This document shows, piece by piece, positions 10,811 through 24,290 of a stretch of 64,000 nt of DNA (its first letter is position 1; every line of letters begins with the position of its first letter). This DNA is from Xylocopa sonorina. Its lineage: Eukaryota; Arthropoda; Insecta; Hymenoptera; Apidae. The position numbers and the translations under genes are program-made. The stretch spans positions 1,984,001-2,048,000 of the forward strand of contig NW_027490098.1 of assembly GCF_050948175.1 (NCBI RefSeq), given 5' to 3'. Below the pieces are notes generated by a model. The model ran no database searches. It was not told where the DNA came from and saw nothing but the letters and a program-made list of their open reading frames with translations.

Positions 10811-12898
10811 AACTCTATTGCTACGATACGTAGACATCTGCAATCGCTATTTCCTTGCAAGGAAGTGTAGCATTTACTTTCATTTGAATCGTAGACGAGG
10901 AATGCATAGCACTTCGCAATGAATATTATATCTTATCACAAAACATAGATATGAGATGCAATATCTCGTTTTAAGAAGCATTTGAACTCTATTGCTTCGA
11001 TACGTAGACATCTGCAAACGCTATTTCCTTGCAAGGAAGTGTCGCATTTACATTCATTTGAAGTGTAGACGAGGAATACATGACACTTCGCAAATCATAT
11101 TATATCTTACCATGAAACATAGAAATGAGATGCGATATCGCGTTTTAAGAATCATAAGAACTCTATTGCTACGATACGTAGACATCTGCAAACGCTATTT
11201 CCTTGCAAGTAAGTGTCGCATTTACATTCATTTGAAGTGTAGACGAGGAATACATGACACTTCGCAAATCATATTATATCTTACCATGAAACACAGAAAT
11301 GAGATGCGATATCGCGTTTTAAGAAGCATTACAAATCTATTGCTACGATACGTAGACATCTGCAAACGCTATTTCCTTGCAAGGAAGTGTCGCATTTACA
11401 TTCATTTGAAGTGTAGACGAGGAATACCTAAAACTTCGCAAATCATATTATATCTTACTATGAAACATAGAAATGAGATGCGATATCGCGTTTTAAGAAT
11501 CATATGAACTCTATTGCTACGGTACCTAGACATCTGCAGACGCTATTTCCTAGCAAGGAAGTGTCGCATTTACATTCATTCGAAGTGTAGACGAGGAATA
11601 CATGACACTTCGCAAATCATATTATATCTTACCATGAAACATAGAAATGAGATTCGATATCGCGTTTTAAGAAGCATTAGAAATCTATTGCTACGACACG
11701 TAGATATCTGCAAACGCAATTTCCTTGCAAGGAAGTGTCGCATTTACATTCATTTGAATCGTAGACGAGGAATGCATAACACTTCGCAATGAATATTATA
11801 TCTTATCATGAAACATAGATATGAGATGCAATATCTCGTTTTAAGAAGCATTTGACCTCTATTGCTACGATACCTAGACATCTGCAGACGCTATTTCCTA
11901 GCAAGGAAGTGTTGCATTTACATTCATTTGAAGTGTAGACGAGGAATACATGGCACTTCGCAAATCATATTATATCTTACCGCGAAACATAGAAATGAGA
12001 TGCGATATCGCGTTTTAAGAAGCATTAGAAATCTATTGCTACGATACGTAGACATCTGCAAACGCTATTTCCTTGCAAGGAAGTGTCGCATTAACATTCA
12101 TTTGAATCGTAGACGAGGAATGCATAACACTTCGCAATGAATATTATATATTACCATGAAACACAGAAATGAGATGCGATATCGCGTTTTAAGAAGCATT
12201 AGAAATCTATTGCTACGATACGTAGACATCTGCAAACGCTATTTCCTAGCGAGGAAGTGTCGCATTCACATTCATTTGAAGTGTAGACGAGGAATACATA
12301 ACACTTCGCAAATCATATTATATCTTACCATGAAACATAGAAATGAGATGCGTTAACGCATTTTTAGAATCATAAGAACTCTATTGCTACGATACGTAGA
12401 CATCTGCAAACGCTATTTCCTTGCAAGGAAGTGTCGCATTTACATTCATTTGAATCGTAGACGAGGAATGCAGAACACTTCGCAATGAATATTATATCTT
12501 ATCATGAAACATAGATATGAGATGCAATATCTCGTTTTAAGAAGCATTTGAACTCTTTTGCTTCGATACGTAGACATCTGCAAACGCTATTTCTTTGCAA
12601 GGAAGTGTCACATTTACATTCATTTGAAGTGTAGACGAGGAATACAGAACACTTCGCAAATCATAGTACATCTTATCATGAAACATAGAAATGAGATGCG
12701 ATATCGCGTTTTAAGAAGCATTACAAATCTAATGCTACGATACGTAGACATCTGCAAACGCTATTTCCTTGCAAGGAAGTGTCGCATTTACATTCATTTG
12801 AAGTGTAGACGAGGAATACATAACACTTCGCAAATCATATTATATCTTACCATGAAACATAGAAATGAGATGCGATATCGCGTTTTAAGAATCATATG
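10811..12898. repeat. 12-mer higher-order repeat, copy 2 (2,088 bp)
   Basis: This is the tandem partner of the preceding block and carries the same private variants 2,088 bp downstream. Private changes here include CAAGTAAGTG near 11,207, ATTCGAAGTG near 11,579 and GAGATTCGAT near 11,651. After 12,898 the expected third copy is replaced by S-class sequence, so the duplication stops there. Confidence 0.88.
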
Positions 12899-15635
12899 AA
12901 CTCTATTGCTACGATACGTATACATCTGCAATCTCAATTTCCTTGCAAGGAAGTGTAGCATTTACTTTCATTTGAATCGTAGACGAGGAATGCATAACAC
13001 TTCGCAATGAATATTATATCTTATCACGAAGCATAGATATGAGATGCAATATCTCGTATTAAGAAGCATTTGACCTCTATTGCTACGATACCTAGACATC
13101 TGCAGACGCTATTTCCTAGCAAGGAAGTGTTGCATTTACATTCATTTGAAGTGTAGACGAGGAATACATGGCACTTCGCAAATCATATTATATCTTACCA
13201 CGAAACATAGAAATGAGATGCGATATCGCGTTTTAAGAAGCATTAGAAATCTATTGCTACGATACGTAGACATCTGCAAACGCTATTTCCTTGCAAGGAA
13301 GTGTCGCATTTACATTCATTTGAATCGTAGACGAGGAATGCATAACACTTCGCAATGAATATTATATCTTACCATGAAACACAGAAATGAGATGCGATGT
13401 CGCGTTTTAAGAAGCATTAGAAATCTATTGCTACGATACGTAGACATCAGCAAACGCTATTTCCTAGCGAGGAAGTGTCGCATTCACATTCATTTGAAGT
13501 CTAGACGAGGAATACATAACACTTCGCAAATCATATTATATCTTACCATGAAACATAGAAATGAGATGCGTTAACGCATTTTTAGAATCATAAGAACTCT
13601 ATTGCTACGATACGTAGACATCTGCAAACGCTATTTCCTTGCAAGGAAGTGTCGCATTTACATTCATTTGAATCGTAGACGAGGAATGCATAACACTTCG
13701 CAATGAATATTATATCTTATCATGAAACATAGATATGAGATGCAATATCTCGTTTTAAGAAGCATTTCAACTCTATTGCTTCGATACGTAGACATCTGCA
13801 AACGCTATTTCTTTGCAAGGAAGTGTCACATTTACATTCATTTGAAGTGTAGACGAGGAATACATAACACTTCGCAAATCATATTACATCTTATCATGAA
13901 ACATAGAAATGAGATGCGATATCGCGTTTTAAGAAGCATTACAAATCTAATGCTACGATACGTAGACATCTGCAAACGCTATTTCCTTGCAAGGAAGTGT
14001 CGCATTTACATTCATTTGAAGTGTAGACGAGGAATACATAACACTTCGCAAATCATATTATATCTTACCATGAAACATAGAAATGAGATGCGATATCGCG
14101 TTTTAAGAATCATAAGAACTCTATTGCTACGAAACGTAGACATCTGCAAACGCTATTTCCTTGCAAGGAAGTGTCGCATTTACATTCATTTGAAGTGTAG
14201 ACGAGGAATACATAACACTTCGCAAATCATATTGTATCTTACCATGAAACATAGAAAAGAGATGCGATATCGCGTTTTAAGAAGCATTAGAAATCTATTG
14301 CAACGATACGTAGACATCTGCAAACGCTATTTCCTAGCGAGGAAGTGTCGCATTCACATTCATTTGAAGTGTAGACGAGGAATACATAACACTTCGCAAA
14401 TTATATTACATCTTACCATGAAACACAGAAATGAGATGCGATATCGCGTTTTAAGAGTCACATGAACTCTATTGCTACGATACGTAGACATCTGCAATCG
14501 CTATTTCCTTGCAAGGAAGCGTAGCATTTACTTTCATTTGAATCGTAGACGAGGAATGCATAACACTTCGCAATGAATATTATATCTTATCATGAAACAT
14601 AGATATGAGATGCAATATCTCGTTTTAAGAAGCATTTGAACTCTATTGCTACGATACCTAGACATCTGCAGACGCTACTTCCTAGCAAGGAAGTGTTGCA
14701 TTTACATTCATTTGAAGTGTAGAGGAGGAATACATGGCACTTTGCAAATCATATTATATCTTACCACGAAACATAGAAATGAGATGCGATATCGCGTTTT
14801 AAGAAGCATTAGAAATCTATTGCTACGATACGTAGACATCTGCAAACGCTATTTCCTTGCAAGGAAGTGTCGCATTTACATTCATTTGAATCGTAGACGA
14901 GGAATGCATAACACTTCGCAGTGAATATTATATCTTACCATGAAACACAGAAATGAGATGCGATATCGCGTTCTAAGAAGCATTAGAAATCTATTGCTAC
15001 GATACGCAGACATCTGCAAACGCTATTTCCTAGCGAGGAAGTGTCGCATTCACATTCATTTGATGTGTAGACGAGGAATACATAACACTTCGCAAATCAT
15101 ATTATATCCTACTATGAAACATAGAAATGAGATGCGATATCGCGTTTTAAGAATCATAAGAACTCTATTGCTACGATACGTAGACATCTGCAAACGCAAT
15201 TTCCTTGCAAGGAAGTGTCGCATTTACATTCATTTGAAAGGTAGACGAGGAATGCATAACACTTCGCAATGAATATTATATCTTATCATGAAACATAGAT
15301 ATGAGATGCAATATCTCGTTTTAAAAAGCATTTGACCTCTATTGCTACGATACCTAGACATCTGCAGACGCTATTTCCTAGCAAGGAAGTGTTGCATTTA
15401 CATTCATTTGAAGTGTAGACGAGGAATACATGGCACTTCGCAAATCATATTATGTCTTACCACGAAACATAGAAATGAGATGCGATATCGCGTTTTAAGA
15501 AGCATTAGAAATCTATTGCTACGATACGTAGACATCTGCAAACGCTATTTCCTTGCAAGGAAGTGTCGCATTTACATTCATTTGAATCGTAGACGAGGAA
15601 TGCATAACACTTCGCAAATCATATTATATCTTACC
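12899..15635. repeat. Mosaic satellite segment between the 12-mer and 4-mer domains
   Basis: Main, Q and S classes mix without a clear local period. The longest stop-free run here is 247 codons (13,722-14,465), made only of four tandem monomers plus part of a fifth. The part 14,820-15,540 matches 6,650-7,367. The next ~300 bp pass into the 4-mer block. Confidence 0.7.
12911..12980. repeat. S-class monomer segment (example)
   Basis: This segment carries linked variants CGTATACATCTGCAATCTC and GTGTAGCATTTACTTTC in place of CGTAGACATCTGCAAACGC and GTGTCGCATTTACATTC. Similar segments occur at about 15,870, 16,570, 17,270, 21,790, 24,050, 25,970, 32,230, 37,450, 39,010, 39,890, 44,930, 45,290, 46,325, 51,195, 53,110, 54,670, 59,200, 61,110, 62,690 and 63,020. 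A partial form keeps GTAGAC but has GCAATCGC with GTAGCATTTACTTTC, for example at about 750, 8,740 and 10,830. Confidence 0.85.
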
Positions 15636-17430
15636 ATGAAACACAGAAATGAGATGCGATATCGCGTTTTAAGAAGCATTACAAATCTATTGCTACGATA
15701 CGTAGACATCTGCAAACGCTATTTCCTTGCAAGGAAGTGTCGCATTTACATTCATTTGAAGTGTAGACGAGGAATACATAACACTTCGCAAATCATATTA
15801 TATCTTACTATGAAACATAGAAATGAGATGCGATATCGCGTTTTAAGAATCATATGAACTCTATTGCTACGATACGTATACATCTGCAATCTCAATTTTC
15901 TTGCAAGGAAGTGTAGCATTTACTTTCATTTGAATCGTAGACGAGGAATGCATAACACTTCGCAATGAATATTATATCTTATCACGAAACATAGATATGA
16001 GATGCAATATCTCGTATTAAGAAGCATTTGAACTCTATTGCTTCGATACGTAGACATCTGCAATCGCTATTTCCTTGCAAGGAAGTGTAGCATTTACTTT
16101 CATTTGAATCTTAGACGAGGAATGCATAACACTTCGCAATGAATATTATATCTTATCACAAAACATAGATATGAGATGCAATATCTCGTTTTAAGAAGCA
16201 TTTGAACTCTATTGCTTCGATACGTAGACATCTGCAAACGCTATTTCCTTGCAAGGAAGTGTCGCATTTACATTCATTTGAAGTGTAGACGAGGAATACA
16301 TGACACTTCGCAAATCATATTATATCTCACCATGAAACACAGAAATGAGATGCGATATCGCGTTTTAAGAAGCATTACAAATCTATTGCTACGATACGTA
16401 GACATCTGCAAACGCTATTTCCTTGCAAGGAAGTGTCGCATTTACATTCATTTGAAGTGTAGACGAGGAATACATAACACTTCGCAAATCATATTATATC
16501 TTACTATGAAACATAGAAATGAGATGCGATATCGCGTTTTAAGAATCATATGAACTCTATTGCTACGATACGTATACATCTGCAATCTCAATTTTCTTGC
16601 AAGGAAGTGTAGCATTTACTTTCATTTGAATCGTAGACGAGGAATGCATAACACTTCGCAATGAATATTATATCTTATCACGAAACATAGATATGAGATG
16701 CAATATCTCGTATTAAGAAGCATTTGAACTCTATTGCTTCGATACGTAGACATCTGCAATCGCTATTTCCTTGCAAGGAAGTGTAGCATTTACTTTCATT
16801 TGAATCTTAGACGAGGAATGCATAACACTTCGCAATGAATATTATATCTTATCACAAAACATAGATATGAGATGCAATATCTCGTTTTAAGAAGCATTTG
16901 AACTCTATTGCTTCGATACGTAGACATCTGCAAACGCTATTTCCTTGCAAGGAAGTGTCGCATTTACATTCATTTGAAGTGTAGACGAGGAATACATGAC
17001 ACTTCGCAAATCATATTATATCTCACCATGAAACACAGAAATGAGATGCGATATTGCGTTTTAAGAAGCATTACAAATCTATTGCTACGATACATAGACA
17101 TCTGCAAACGCTATTTCCTTGCAAGGAAGTGTCGCATTTACATTCATTTGAAGTGTAGACGAGGAATACATAACACTTCGCAAATCATATTATATCTTAC
17201 TATGAAACATAGAAATGAGATGCGATATCGCGTTTTAAGAATCATATGAACTCTAGTGCTACGATACGTATACATCTGCAATCTCAATTTCCTTGCAAGG
17301 AAGTGTAGCATTTACTTTCATTTGAATCGTAGACGAGGAATGCATAACACTTCGCAATGAATATTATATCTTATCACGAAACATAGATATGAGATGCAAT
17401 ATCTCGTATTAAGAAGCATTTGAACTCTAT
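15636..17430. repeat. 4-mer higher-order repeat, 696-bp period, about 2.5 copies
   Basis: The order main, main, S, partial-S repeats with starts at 15,636, 16,332 and 17,028. GAATCTTAGACGAGG occurs at 16,107 and again exactly 696 bp later. TCTCACCATG occurs in copies 2 and 3 but copy 1 has TCTTACCATG. Copy 3 gives way to other sequence at about 17,430, where CTGGCGAGG begins. Confidence 0.85.
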
Positions 17431-19050
17431 TGCTTCGATACGTAGACATCTGCAAACGCTATTTCCTGGCGAGGAAGTGTCGCATTCACATTCATTTGAA
17501 GTGTAGACGAGGAATATATAACACTTCGCAAATCATATTATATCTTGCCATGAAACATAGAAATGAGATGTGATATCGCGTTTTAAAAAGCATTAGAAAT
17601 CTATTGCTACGATACGTAGACATCTGCAATCGCTATTTCTTTGCAAGGAAGTGTCACATTTACATTCATTTGAAGTGTAGACGAGGAATACATAACACTT
17701 CGCAAATCATATTATATCTTACCATGAATCATAGAAATGAGATGCGATATCGCGTTTTAAGAATCATAAGAACTCTATTGCTACGATACGTAGACATCTG
17801 CAAACGCTATTTCCTTGCAAGGAAGAGTCGCATTTACATTCAATTGAATCGTAGACGAGGAATGCATAACACTTCGCAATGAATATTATATCTTATCATG
17901 AAACATAGATATGAGATGCAATATCTCGTTTTAAGAAGCATTTGAACTCTATTGCTACGATACCTAGACATCTGCAGACGCTATTTCCTAGCAAGGAAGT
18001 GTAGCATTTACTTTCATTTGAATCGTAGACGAGGAATGCATAACACTTCGCAATGAATATTATATCTTATCACAAAACATAGATATGAGATGCAATATCT
18101 CGTTTTAAGAAGCATTTGAAGTCTATTGCTTCGATACGTAGACATCTGCAAACGCTATTTCCTTGCAAGGTAGTGTCGCATTTACATTCATTTGATGTGT
18201 AGACGAGGAATACATAACACTTCGCAAATCATATTACATCTTACCATGAAACATAGAAATGAGATGCGATATCGCGTTTTAAGAAGCATTAGAACACTAT
18301 TGCTACGATACGTAGACAACTGCAAACGCTATTTCCTTGCCAGGAAGTGTCGCATTTACATTCATTTGAAGTGTAGACGAGGAATACATGACACTTCGCA
18401 AATCATATTATATCTTGCCATGAAACATAGAAATGAGATGTGATATCTCGTATTAAGAAGCATTTGAACTCTATTGCTTCGATACGTAGACATCTGCAAA
18501 CGCTATTTCCTAGCGAGGAAGTGTCGCATTCACATTCATTTGAAGTGTAGACGAGGAATACATAACACTTCGCAAATCATATTATATCTTGCCATGAAAC
18601 ATAGAAATGAGATGTGATGTCGCGTTTTAAAAAGCATTAGAAATCTATTGCTACGATACGTAGACATCTGCAATCGCTATTTCTTTGCAAGGAAGTGTCA
18701 CATTTACATTCATTTGAAGTGTAGACGAGGAATGCATAACACTTCGCAAATCATATTATATCTTACCATGAATCATAGAAATGAGAAGCAATATCTCGTT
18801 TTAAGAAGCATTTGAGCTCTATTGCTACGATACCTAGACATCTGCAGACGCTATTTCCTAGCAAGGAAGTGTTGCATTTACATTCATTTGAAGTGTAGAC
18901 GAGGAATACATGGCACTTCGCAAATCATATTATATCTTACCACGAAACATAGAAATGAGATGCGATATCGCGTTTTAAGAAGCATTAGAAATCTATTGCT
19001 ACGATACGTAGACATCTGCAAACGCTATTTCCTTGCAAGGAAGTGTCGCA

Positions 19051-19178
19051 TGTACATTCAGCTGAAGTGTATTCGATGTATACATGGCACTTCGCAACGA
19101 ATGTTATATATTATCATGAAACATAGAAATGAGAAGCGATTTCGCGTTTTGAGAAGCATTAGAACTCTAATGCCACGA
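19051..19178. repeat. Diverged monomer segment, copy at 19 kb
   Basis: Linked variants TGTACATTCAGCTGAAG, ATTCGATGTATACATGG, CGCAACGAATG, GAGAAGCGATTTCGCG and CTAATGCCACG mark the most divergent monomer type seen. Three full copies recur at 41,670, 48,629 and 56,284. Confidence 0.88.
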
Positions 19179-19811
19179 TACGTAGACATCTGCAAACGCT
19201 ATTTCCTAGCAAGGAAGTGTCGCATTTGCATCCATTTGAAGTATAGACGAGATATACATAGCACTGCACAATGAATATTATGTCTTATCATGAAACATAG
19301 AAATGAGATGCGATATGGCGATTTAAGAAGCATTAGAACTCAATTGTTTCGATACGTAGACATCTGCAAACGCTATTTCCTAGCGAGGAAGTGTCGCATT
19401 CACATTCATTTGAAGTGTAGACGAGGAATACATAACACTTCGCAAATCATATTATATCTTACCATGAAACATAGAAATGAGATGCGATATCGCGTTTTAA
19501 AAATCATAAAATCTCTATTGCTACGATACGTAGACATCTGCAAACGCTATTTCCTAGCAAGGTTGTGTCGCATTTACATTCATTTGAAGTGCAGACGAGG
19601 AATACATGACACTTCGCAAAACATATTATATCTTACCATGAAACATAGAAATGAGATGCGATATCGCGTTTTAAGAAGCATTAGAAATCTATTGCTACGA
19701 TACGTAGACATCTGCAAACGATATTTCCTTGCAAGGAAGTGTCGCATTTACATTCATTTGAAGTGTAGACGAGAAATACATAACACTTCGCAAATCATAT
19801 TGTATCTTACC

Positions 19812-19984
19812 ATGAACATAGAAATGAGATGCGATATCGCGTTTTAAGAAGCATTAGAAATCTATTGCTACGACACGTAGACATCTGCAAACGCAATTTC
19901 CTTGCAAGGAAGTGTCGCATTTACATTCATTTGAATCGTAGACGAGGAATGCATAACACTTCGCAATGAATATTATGTCTTATC
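19812..19984. repeat. 173-bp monomer with ATGAACAT deletion marker (copy 1)
   Basis: ATGAAACATAG is shortened to ATGAACATAG. The preceding two monomers share CAAGGTTGTG and GTGCAGACG with the four later marker copies, so all five descend from one event. This copy differs by GACGAGAAATAC near 19,770, where the others have GACGAGGAATAC. Confidence 0.9.
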
Positions 19985-20330
19985 ATGAAACATAGATATG
20001 AGATGCAATATCTCGTTTTAAGAAGCATTTGACCTCTATTGCTACGATACCTAGACATCTGCAGACGCTATTTCCTAGCAAGGAAGTGTTGCATTTACAT
20101 TCATTTGAAGTGTAGACGAGGAATACATGGCACTTCGCAAATCATATTATATCTTACCTCGAAACATAGAAATGAGATGCGTTAACGCATTTTTAGAATC
20201 ATAAGAACTTTATTGCTACGATACGTAGACATCTGCAAACGCTATTTCCTTGCAAGGAAGTGTCGCATTTACATTCATTTGAATCGTAGACGAGGAATGC
20301 ATAACACTTCGCAATGAATATTATATCTTA

Positions 20331-23300
20331 TCATGAAACATAGATATGAGATGCAATATCTCGTTTTAAGAAGCATTTGAACTCTATGGCTTCGATACGT
20401 AGACATCTGCAAACGCTATTTCTTTGCAAGGAAGTGTCACATTTACATTCATTTGAAGTGTAGACGAGGAATACATAACACTTCGCAAATCATATTACAT
20501 CTTATCATGAAACATAGAAATGAGATGCGATATCGCGTTTTAAGAAGCATTACAAATCTAATGCTACGATACGTAGACATCTGCAAACGCTATTTCCTTG
20601 CAAGGAAGTGTCGCATTTACATTCATTTGAAGTGTAGACGAGGAATACATAACACTTCGCAAATCATATTATATCTTACCATGAAACATAGAAATGAGAT
20701 GCGATATCGCGTTTTAAGAATCATAAGAACTCTATTGCTACGATACGTAGACATCTGCAAACGCTATTTCCTTGCAAGGAAGTGTCGCATTTACATTAAT
20801 TTGAAGTATAGACGGGGAATACATAACACTTCGCAAATCATATTGTATCTTACCATGAAACATAGAAATGAGATGCGATATCGCGTTTTAAGAAGCATTA
20901 GAAATCTATTGCAACGATACGTAGACATCTGCAAACGCTATTTCCTAGCGAGGAAGTGTCGCATTCACATTCATTTGAAGTGTAGACGAGGAATACATAA
21001 CACTTCGCAAATTATATTACATCCTACCATGAAACATAGAAATGAGATGCGATATCGCGTTTTAAGAATCATATGAATTCTATTGCTACGATACGTAGAC
21101 ATCTGCAATCGCTATTTCCTTGCAAGGAAGCGTAGCATTTACTTTCATTTGAATCGTAGACGAGGAATGCATAACACTTCGCAATGAATATTATATCTTA
21201 TCATGAAACATAGATATGAGATGCAATATCTCGTTTTAAGAAGCATTTGAACTCTATTGCTTCGATACGTAGACATCTGCAAATGCTATTTCCTTGCAAG
21301 GAAGTGTCGCATTTACATTCATTTGAAGTGTAGACGAGGAATACATGACACTTCGCAAATCATATTATATCTTACCATGAGTCATAGAAATGAGATGCGA
21401 TATCGCGTTTTAAGATGCATTAGAATTCTATTGCTACGATACGTAGACATCTGCAAACGCTATTTCCTTGCAAGGAAGTGTCGCATTTACATTCATTTGA
21501 ATCGTAGACGAGGAATGCATAACATTTCGCAATGAATATTATATCTTATCATGAAACATAGATATGAGATGCAATATCTCGTTTTAAGAAGCATTTGAAC
21601 TCTATTGCTTCGATACGTAGACATCTGCAAACGCTATTTCCTTGCAAGGAAGTGTCGCATTTACATTCATTTGAAGTGTAGACGAGGAATACATAACACT
21701 TCGCAAATCATATTATATCCTACTATGAAACATAGAAATGAGATGCGATATCGCGTTTTAAGAATCATATGAACTCTATTGCTACGATACGTATACATCT
21801 GCAATCTCAATTTCCTTGCAAGGAAGTGTAGCACTTACTTTCATTTGAATCGTAGACGAGGAATGCATAACACTTCGCAATGAATATTATATCTTATCAC
21901 GACACATAGATATGAGATGCAATATCTCGTATTAAGAAGCATTTGACCTCTATTGCTACGATACCTAGACATCTGCAGACGCTATTTCCTAGCAAGGAAG
22001 TGTTGCATTTACATTCATTTGAAGTGTAGACGAGGAATACATGGCACTTTGCAAATCATATTATATCTTACCACGAAACATAGAAATGAGATGCGATATC
22101 GCGTTTTAAGAAGCATTAGAAATCTATTGCTACGATACGTAGACATCTGCAAACGCTATTTCCTTGCAAGGAAGTGTCGCATTTACATTCATTTGAATCG
22201 TAGACGAGGAATGCATAACACTTCGCAATGAATATTATATCTTACCATGAAACACAGAAATGAGATGCGATATCGCGTTCTAAGAAGCATTAGAAATCTA
22301 TTGCTACGATACGTAGACATCTGCAAACGCTATTTCCTAGCGAGGAAGTGTCGCATTCACATTCATTTGATGTGTAGACGAGGAATACATAACACTTCGC
22401 AAATCATATTATATCCTACTATGAAACATAGAAATGAGATGCGATATCGCGTTTTAAGAATCATAAGAACTCTATTGCTACGATACGTAGACATCTGCAA
22501 ACGCAATTTCCTTGCAAGGAAGTGTCGCATTTACATTCATTTGAATGGTAGACGGGGAATGCATAACACTTCGCAATGAATATTATATCTTATCACAAAA
22601 CATAGATATGAGATGCAATATCTCGTTTTAAGAAGCATTTGAACTCTATTGCTTCGATACGTAGACATCTGCAAACGCTATTTCTTTGCAAGGAAGTGTC
22701 ACATTTACATTCATTTGAAGTGTAGACGAGGAATACATAACACTTCGCAAATCATATTACATCTTATCATGAAACATAGAAATGAGATGCGATATCGCGT
22801 TTTAAGAAGCATTACAAATCTAATGCTACGATACGTAGACATCTGCAAACGCTATTTCCTTGCAAGGAAGTGTGGCATTTACATTCATTTGAAGTGTAGA
22901 CGATGAATACATAACACTTCGCAAATCATATTATATCTTACCATGAAACATAGTAATGAGATGCGATATCGCGTTTTATGAATCATAAGAACTCTATTGC
23001 TACGATACGTAGACATCTGCAAACGCTATTTCCTTGCAAGGAAGTGTCGCATTTACATTAATTTGAAGTATAGACGGGGAATACATAACACTTCGCAAAT
23101 CATATTGTATCTTACCATGAAACATAGAAATGAGATGCGATATCGCGTTTTAAGAAGCATTAGAAATCTATTGCAACGATACGTAGACATCTGCAAACGC
23201 TATTTCCTAGCGAGGAAGTGTCGCATTCACATTCATTTGAAGTGTAGACGAGGAATACATAACACTTCGCAAATTATATTACATCCTACCATGAAACATA

Positions 23301-24290
23301 GAAATGAGATGCGATATCGCGTTTTAAGAATCATATGAACTCTATTGCTACGATACGTAGACATCTGCAATCGCTATTTCCTTGCAAGGAAGCGTAGCAT
23401 TTACTTTCATTTGAATCGTAGACGAGGAATGCATAACACTTCGCAATGAATATTATATCTTATCATGAAACATAGATATGAGATGCAATATCTCGTTTTA
23501 AGAAGCATTTGAACTCTATTGCTTCGATACGTAGACATCTGCAAATGCTATTTCCTTGCAAGGAAGTGTCGCATTTACATTCATTTGAAGTGTAGACGAG
23601 GAATACATGACACTTCGCAAATCATATTATATCTTACCATGAGACATAGAAATGAGATGCGATATCGCGTTTTAAGATGCATTAGAATTCTATTGCTACG
23701 ATACGTAGACATCTGCAAACGCTATTTCCTTGCAAGGAAGTGTCGCATTTACATTCATTTGAATCGTAGACGAGGAATGCATAACACTTCGCAATGAATA
23801 TTATATCTTATCACAAAACATAGATATGAGATGCAATATCTCGTTTTAAGAAGCATTTGAACTCTATTGCTTCGATACGTAGACATCTGCAAACGCTATT
23901 TCCTTGCAAGGAAGTGTCGCATTTACATTCATTTGAAGTGTAGACGAGGAATACATAACACTTCGCAAATCATATTATATCCTACTATGAAACATAGAAA
24001 TGAGATGCGATATCGCGTTTTAAGAATCATATGAACTCTATTGCTACGATACGTATACATCTGCAATCTCAATTTCCTTGCAAGGAAGTGTAGCACTTAC
24101 TTTCATTTGAATCGTAGACGAGGAATGCATAACACTTCGCAATGAATATTATATCTTATCACGAAACATAGATATGAGATGCAATATCTCGTATTAAGAA
24201 GCATTTGATCTCTATTGCTACGATACCTAGACATCTGCAGACGCTATTTCCTAGCAAGGAAGTGTTGCATTTACATTCATTTGAAGTGTA
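20331..24290. repeat. 13-mer higher-order repeat, 2,262-bp period, about 1.75 copies
   Basis: The sequence from about 20,331 recurs from about 22,593. Shared private variants include ACATTAATTTG with GACGGGGAATAC (20,795 and 23,057), ACATCCTACC, GGAAGCGTAGC, GCAAATGC and TTAGAATTC. The second copy departs from the first near 24,290, where CATGACACTT replaces CATGGCACTT. Copy 2 carries GTGTGGCATTT at about 22,872 and a TGA in GACGATGAATAC near 22,900 that the first copy lacks. Confidence 0.85.

Larger units (their letters stand above)
17431..20330. repeat. Mosaic segment with diverged monomers and founder-like marker haplotype
   Basis: This stretch holds rarer variants: CATGAATCATAG, GAGATGTGATATC, TGCCATGAAAC, the diverged CAGCTG monomer at 19,051 and the 1-bp-deleted ATGAACAT monomer at 19,812. 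Most of these reappear in the same order beyond 40 kb. Monomers at about 19,220-19,330 carry further private changes (GAGATATACATAGC, GATATGGCGATTT), which make this one of the least homogenised parts of the window. Confidence 0.75.
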
